Made by a program: the position numbers and the translations under genes. Shown here piece after piece: positions 9,156 to 10,616 of a DNA stretch of 10,616 nucleotides. Under the pieces are notes generated by a model, which was given only the letters and a program-made list of their open reading frames with translations, had not been told where the DNA came from and did no database searches. Position 1 is the first letter of the stretch, and the number at the start of each line of letters is the position of its first letter. This DNA comes from Halococcaceae archaeon (GTDB lineage Archaea; Halobacteriota; Halobacteria; Halobacteriales; Halalkalicoccaceae). The stretch is from contig SKWB01000043.1 in NCBI GenBank assembly GCA_007129135.1, forward strand, positions 1 to 10,616, written 5' to 3'.

Positions 9156-10493
9156 TTACGAAATTCGAACCGTCCCGCGTCCAGCCTCGAAGCCGACCTC
9201 CGTACCGTACGGAGCCGAGAGCTCCGACAGCCGCTCGAGGATCCGTTCGCCCGTCTCGGCGTCGGCGTAGCGGGGGTAGCCACGACCCGGCCTCGGCTCG
9301 TCGAACCCGAGGTCGATCGGGTGGAGCTCGATCCGTTCGATCTCGCCACCCTCGAACCGACAGACCGGAACGACGCTCAGCCAGAACCACTCGTCGGCGA
9401 GGAAGCCGATCCGGTCGCCCTCGCGTTCGGTCCGGGCGTCGTAGAGCTCCGCCGGTAGGGCGCCGTCCCCGAGGTCGTAGCGGTCGTAGAGGGCGGCCGG
9501 CTGGGTCGGGATCGTCTCGTTCTGCATCGCGAGGTTCCCGAGGCTGTAGCAGATCGGGGCTCCGTCGTAGAGGTCGATCCCCCGGATCACGTGCGGGCCG
9601 TGACCGAAGACGACGTCCGCACCGGCGTCGACGCAGTCGCGGGCGAACCGTTCGAGGAAGGACGGGACGGAGTGGTCGTTCCGGTGGCCCTCGGCCCCCT
9701 CGTGGACGTGGAGGCTCGCGACGACGAGGTCGGCCTGTCTGTCGGCCTCCCCGATCCGGGCCAGGATCGCCGCCGCGTCCTCCCCGTTCACCTCGCGGCG
9801 GATCCCGTACCCCTCGGCCTCCTCGAAGACGATGTCGGCACCCCGGAGGTTCGGGAAGTGAAACCCGTCGGAGTCGTCGCCGTCGACGGGAAACCCGAGG
9901 TCGCGGTAGCGCTCTCTCGGTCCCTCGAGGCCGATGTCGGAAGCGAGGCCGGTGACCAGGTCGAACGCCTCGGTGGGCACCTCGTAGGCGGTCTCCAAGC
10001 GTAGCGGCGAGACCCCGGGTCGACCGGGCGCGTCGGGTCGCTGGTGGCCGGCTTCGGTCCCCGGAACGAAACTCGTCGTGGCCGCGACGAGACCGATCCG
10101 GCCACAGGGCCGTTCGGCGTAGGCGGGTGTGCGTGCATCCGCGAGGGTCTCGCCCAGTCCCGCGTAGGGGATGGCCCGCTCGTCGAGCGCCCGCATCGTC
10201 AGCTCCATTCCCGGGAGCGAGAGGTCGCCGGCGTGGTTCGTCGCGGCCGCGAGGAGGTCGAAGCCCATCCAGACGAGCTCGTCGGCGGCCCAGGAGGGAG
10301 CGTCCATGTACGTCCCGCCCGAGCGCGCGGCGGGGATCCCCTCGCCGTCGGTGAGCAGCACCTCGAGGTTCGTGACGGCGGCGTCGGCCCCACGGATCGT
10401 CTCCGTGAGTCGGTCGAGTCCGGGGTCGGCCCTCGTCCGGAGCCGTTGGGTGACGATGGCGTCACCCGCGAGCGCGAGTGTGGCGTCGGTCAT
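9156..10493 (-). CDS. CapA-family metallophosphatase-like protein (PGA_cap fold)
   Basis: A 445-residue protein of the CapA / poly-gamma-glutamate capsule family, which has a calcineurin-like two-metal phosphoesterase fold. Family motifs appear in order: ALAGDAIVTQRL with Asp11, NLEVLL (42-47), ATNHAGD with Asn86-His87, SLHVHEGAEGHRN with His262 and His264, GHGPHVIRGID (297-307) and ICYSLGN (314-320). The middle part (RPGVSPLRLETAYEV, 158-172, and the following 80 residues) is a family-type insertion between the two halves of the site. There is no signal peptide or transmembrane helix, unlike membrane-anchored bacterial CapA, so a cytoplasmic role is likelier. I infer a hydrolase rather than capsule synthesis, because no capB/capC-type ligase genes are visible nearby. 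The substrate is unknown. ATG at 10493 puts the first metal-binding motif at residues 10-11, normal for the family. The gene ends 64 bases before carB on the same strand and is divergent from the gene at 10589. Confidence 0.9.
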   Translation of the reverse strand: MTDATLALAGDAIVTQRLRTRADPGLDRLTETIRGADAAVTNLEVLLTDGEGIPAARSGGTYMDAPSWAADELVWMGFDLLAAATNHAGDLSLPGMELTMRALDERAIPYAGLGETLADARTPAYAERPCGRIGLVAATTSFVPGTEAGHQRPDAPGRPGVSPLRLETAYEVPTEAFDLVTGLASDIGLEGPRERYRDLGFPVDGDDSDGFHFPNLRGADIVFEEAEGYGIRREVNGEDAAAILARIGEADRQADLVVASLHVHEGAEGHRNDHSVPSFLERFARDCVDAGADVVFGHGPHVIRGIDLYDGAPICYSLGNLAMQNETIPTQPAALYDRYDLGDGALPAELYDARTEREGDRIGFLADEWFWLSVVPVCRFEGGEIERIELHPIDLGFDEPRPGRGYPRYADAETGERILERLSELSAPYGTEVGFEAGRGTVRIS

Positions 10494-10521
10494 GACCCCG
10501 GATGGACCGGCGTCGTCAAGA

Positions 10522-10537
10522 ACCGGCGGCTGCCGGT
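10522..10537. repeat. 16-base palindrome in the divergent intergenic region
   Basis: ACCGGC and GCCGGT form a perfect 6-base inverted repeat around the spacer GGCT. It lies in the 95-base gap (10494-10588) between two divergent genes, about 29-44 bases before the CapA-like start, where it would overlap or flank a basal promoter. It could be an operator, or chance in GC-rich DNA. I found no clear TATA box for the CapA-like gene. Confidence 0.35.
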
Positions 10538-10560
10538 CGATCTGGCTCCTACCTCAGCCG

Positions 10561-10565
10561 TTATA
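10561..10565 (+). promoter_or_regulatory. Probable TATA box for the gene leaving the right edge
   Basis: TTATA (within GTTATACG) lies about 26 bases before the ATG at 10589 and is the only AT-rich patch in this gap. The spacing is that of a leaderless haloarchaeal promoter and supports the ATG as a true start. Confidence 0.42.
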
Positions 10566-10588
10566 CGAGCCCTGTGCGAGCGCCCCAC

Positions 10589-10616
10589 ATGGACCGGACC
10601 GACTGGATCGGCGAGA
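10589..10616 (+). CDS. Start of a plus-strand gene, cut by the window edge
   Basis: An ATG followed by nine complete codons (MDRTDWIGE) and the first base of another. The support is the upstream TATA-like box at the right distance and the lack of any competing minus-strand gene in the gap. Too little is visible to suggest a function. It is divergent from the CapA-like gene and would share the palindrome-containing intergenic region. Confidence 0.5.

Noticed and set aside
9092..9349. N-terminal extension of carB by 86 residues
   Set aside because: It overlaps the end of the CapA-like gene, would remove the TATA-like box from the promoter position, and is not CarB-like. The family-typical N-terminus begins at 9091.

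Overview
The window looks like chromosomal DNA from a haloarchaeon (class Halobacteria). It is GC-rich with strong G/C preference at third codon positions. The proteins are rich in Asp and Glu, several starts are GTG, and TATA-like boxes sit about 26-30 bases before start codons, which is the spacing expected for leaderless haloarchaeal mRNAs. I cannot name the genus from sequence alone.

Left part, plus strand. The window opens inside carA, the glutaminase subunit of carbamoyl-phosphate synthetase, whose 5' end is cut off. Next is a compact, divergent FtsZ-family protein with an intact GTP-binding site. Then comes a tightly packed, overlapping three-gene unit with its own TATA box: a secreted, membrane-anchored protein with Ig-like CARDB-type repeats, a MacB/LolD-type ABC ATPase, and a MacB/FtsX-type permease. 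Together they look like one envelope-facing transporter in which the repeat protein acts as the outside partner.

Middle. Directly against the permease stop codon, on the minus strand, lies a tRNA-shaped gene. Its acceptor, D and T arms are good and its anticodon stem pairs, but about 54 extra bases sit in the anticodon loop. No normal anticodon with U33 can be derived from it. It is the oddest object in the window. A small four-helix membrane protein of unknown function follows on the plus strand. Its 3' end overlaps the 3' end of carB, which faces it.

Right part, minus strand. A full-length carB (1076 residues, two ATP-grasp halves, altered C-terminal regulatory domain) is preceded by its own TATA-like box. 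Upstream of it is a CapA-family metallophosphatase-like protein without a signal peptide. A divergent intergenic region with a 16-base palindrome separates this gene from the first codons of a plus-strand gene that leaves the window.

Overall, carA and carB, which encode one enzyme for arginine and pyrimidine synthesis, point toward each other across about 4.9 kb that holds the FtsZ paralog, the transporter, the tRNA-like locus and the small membrane protein. I see no transposase, integrase, CRISPR array or rRNA.
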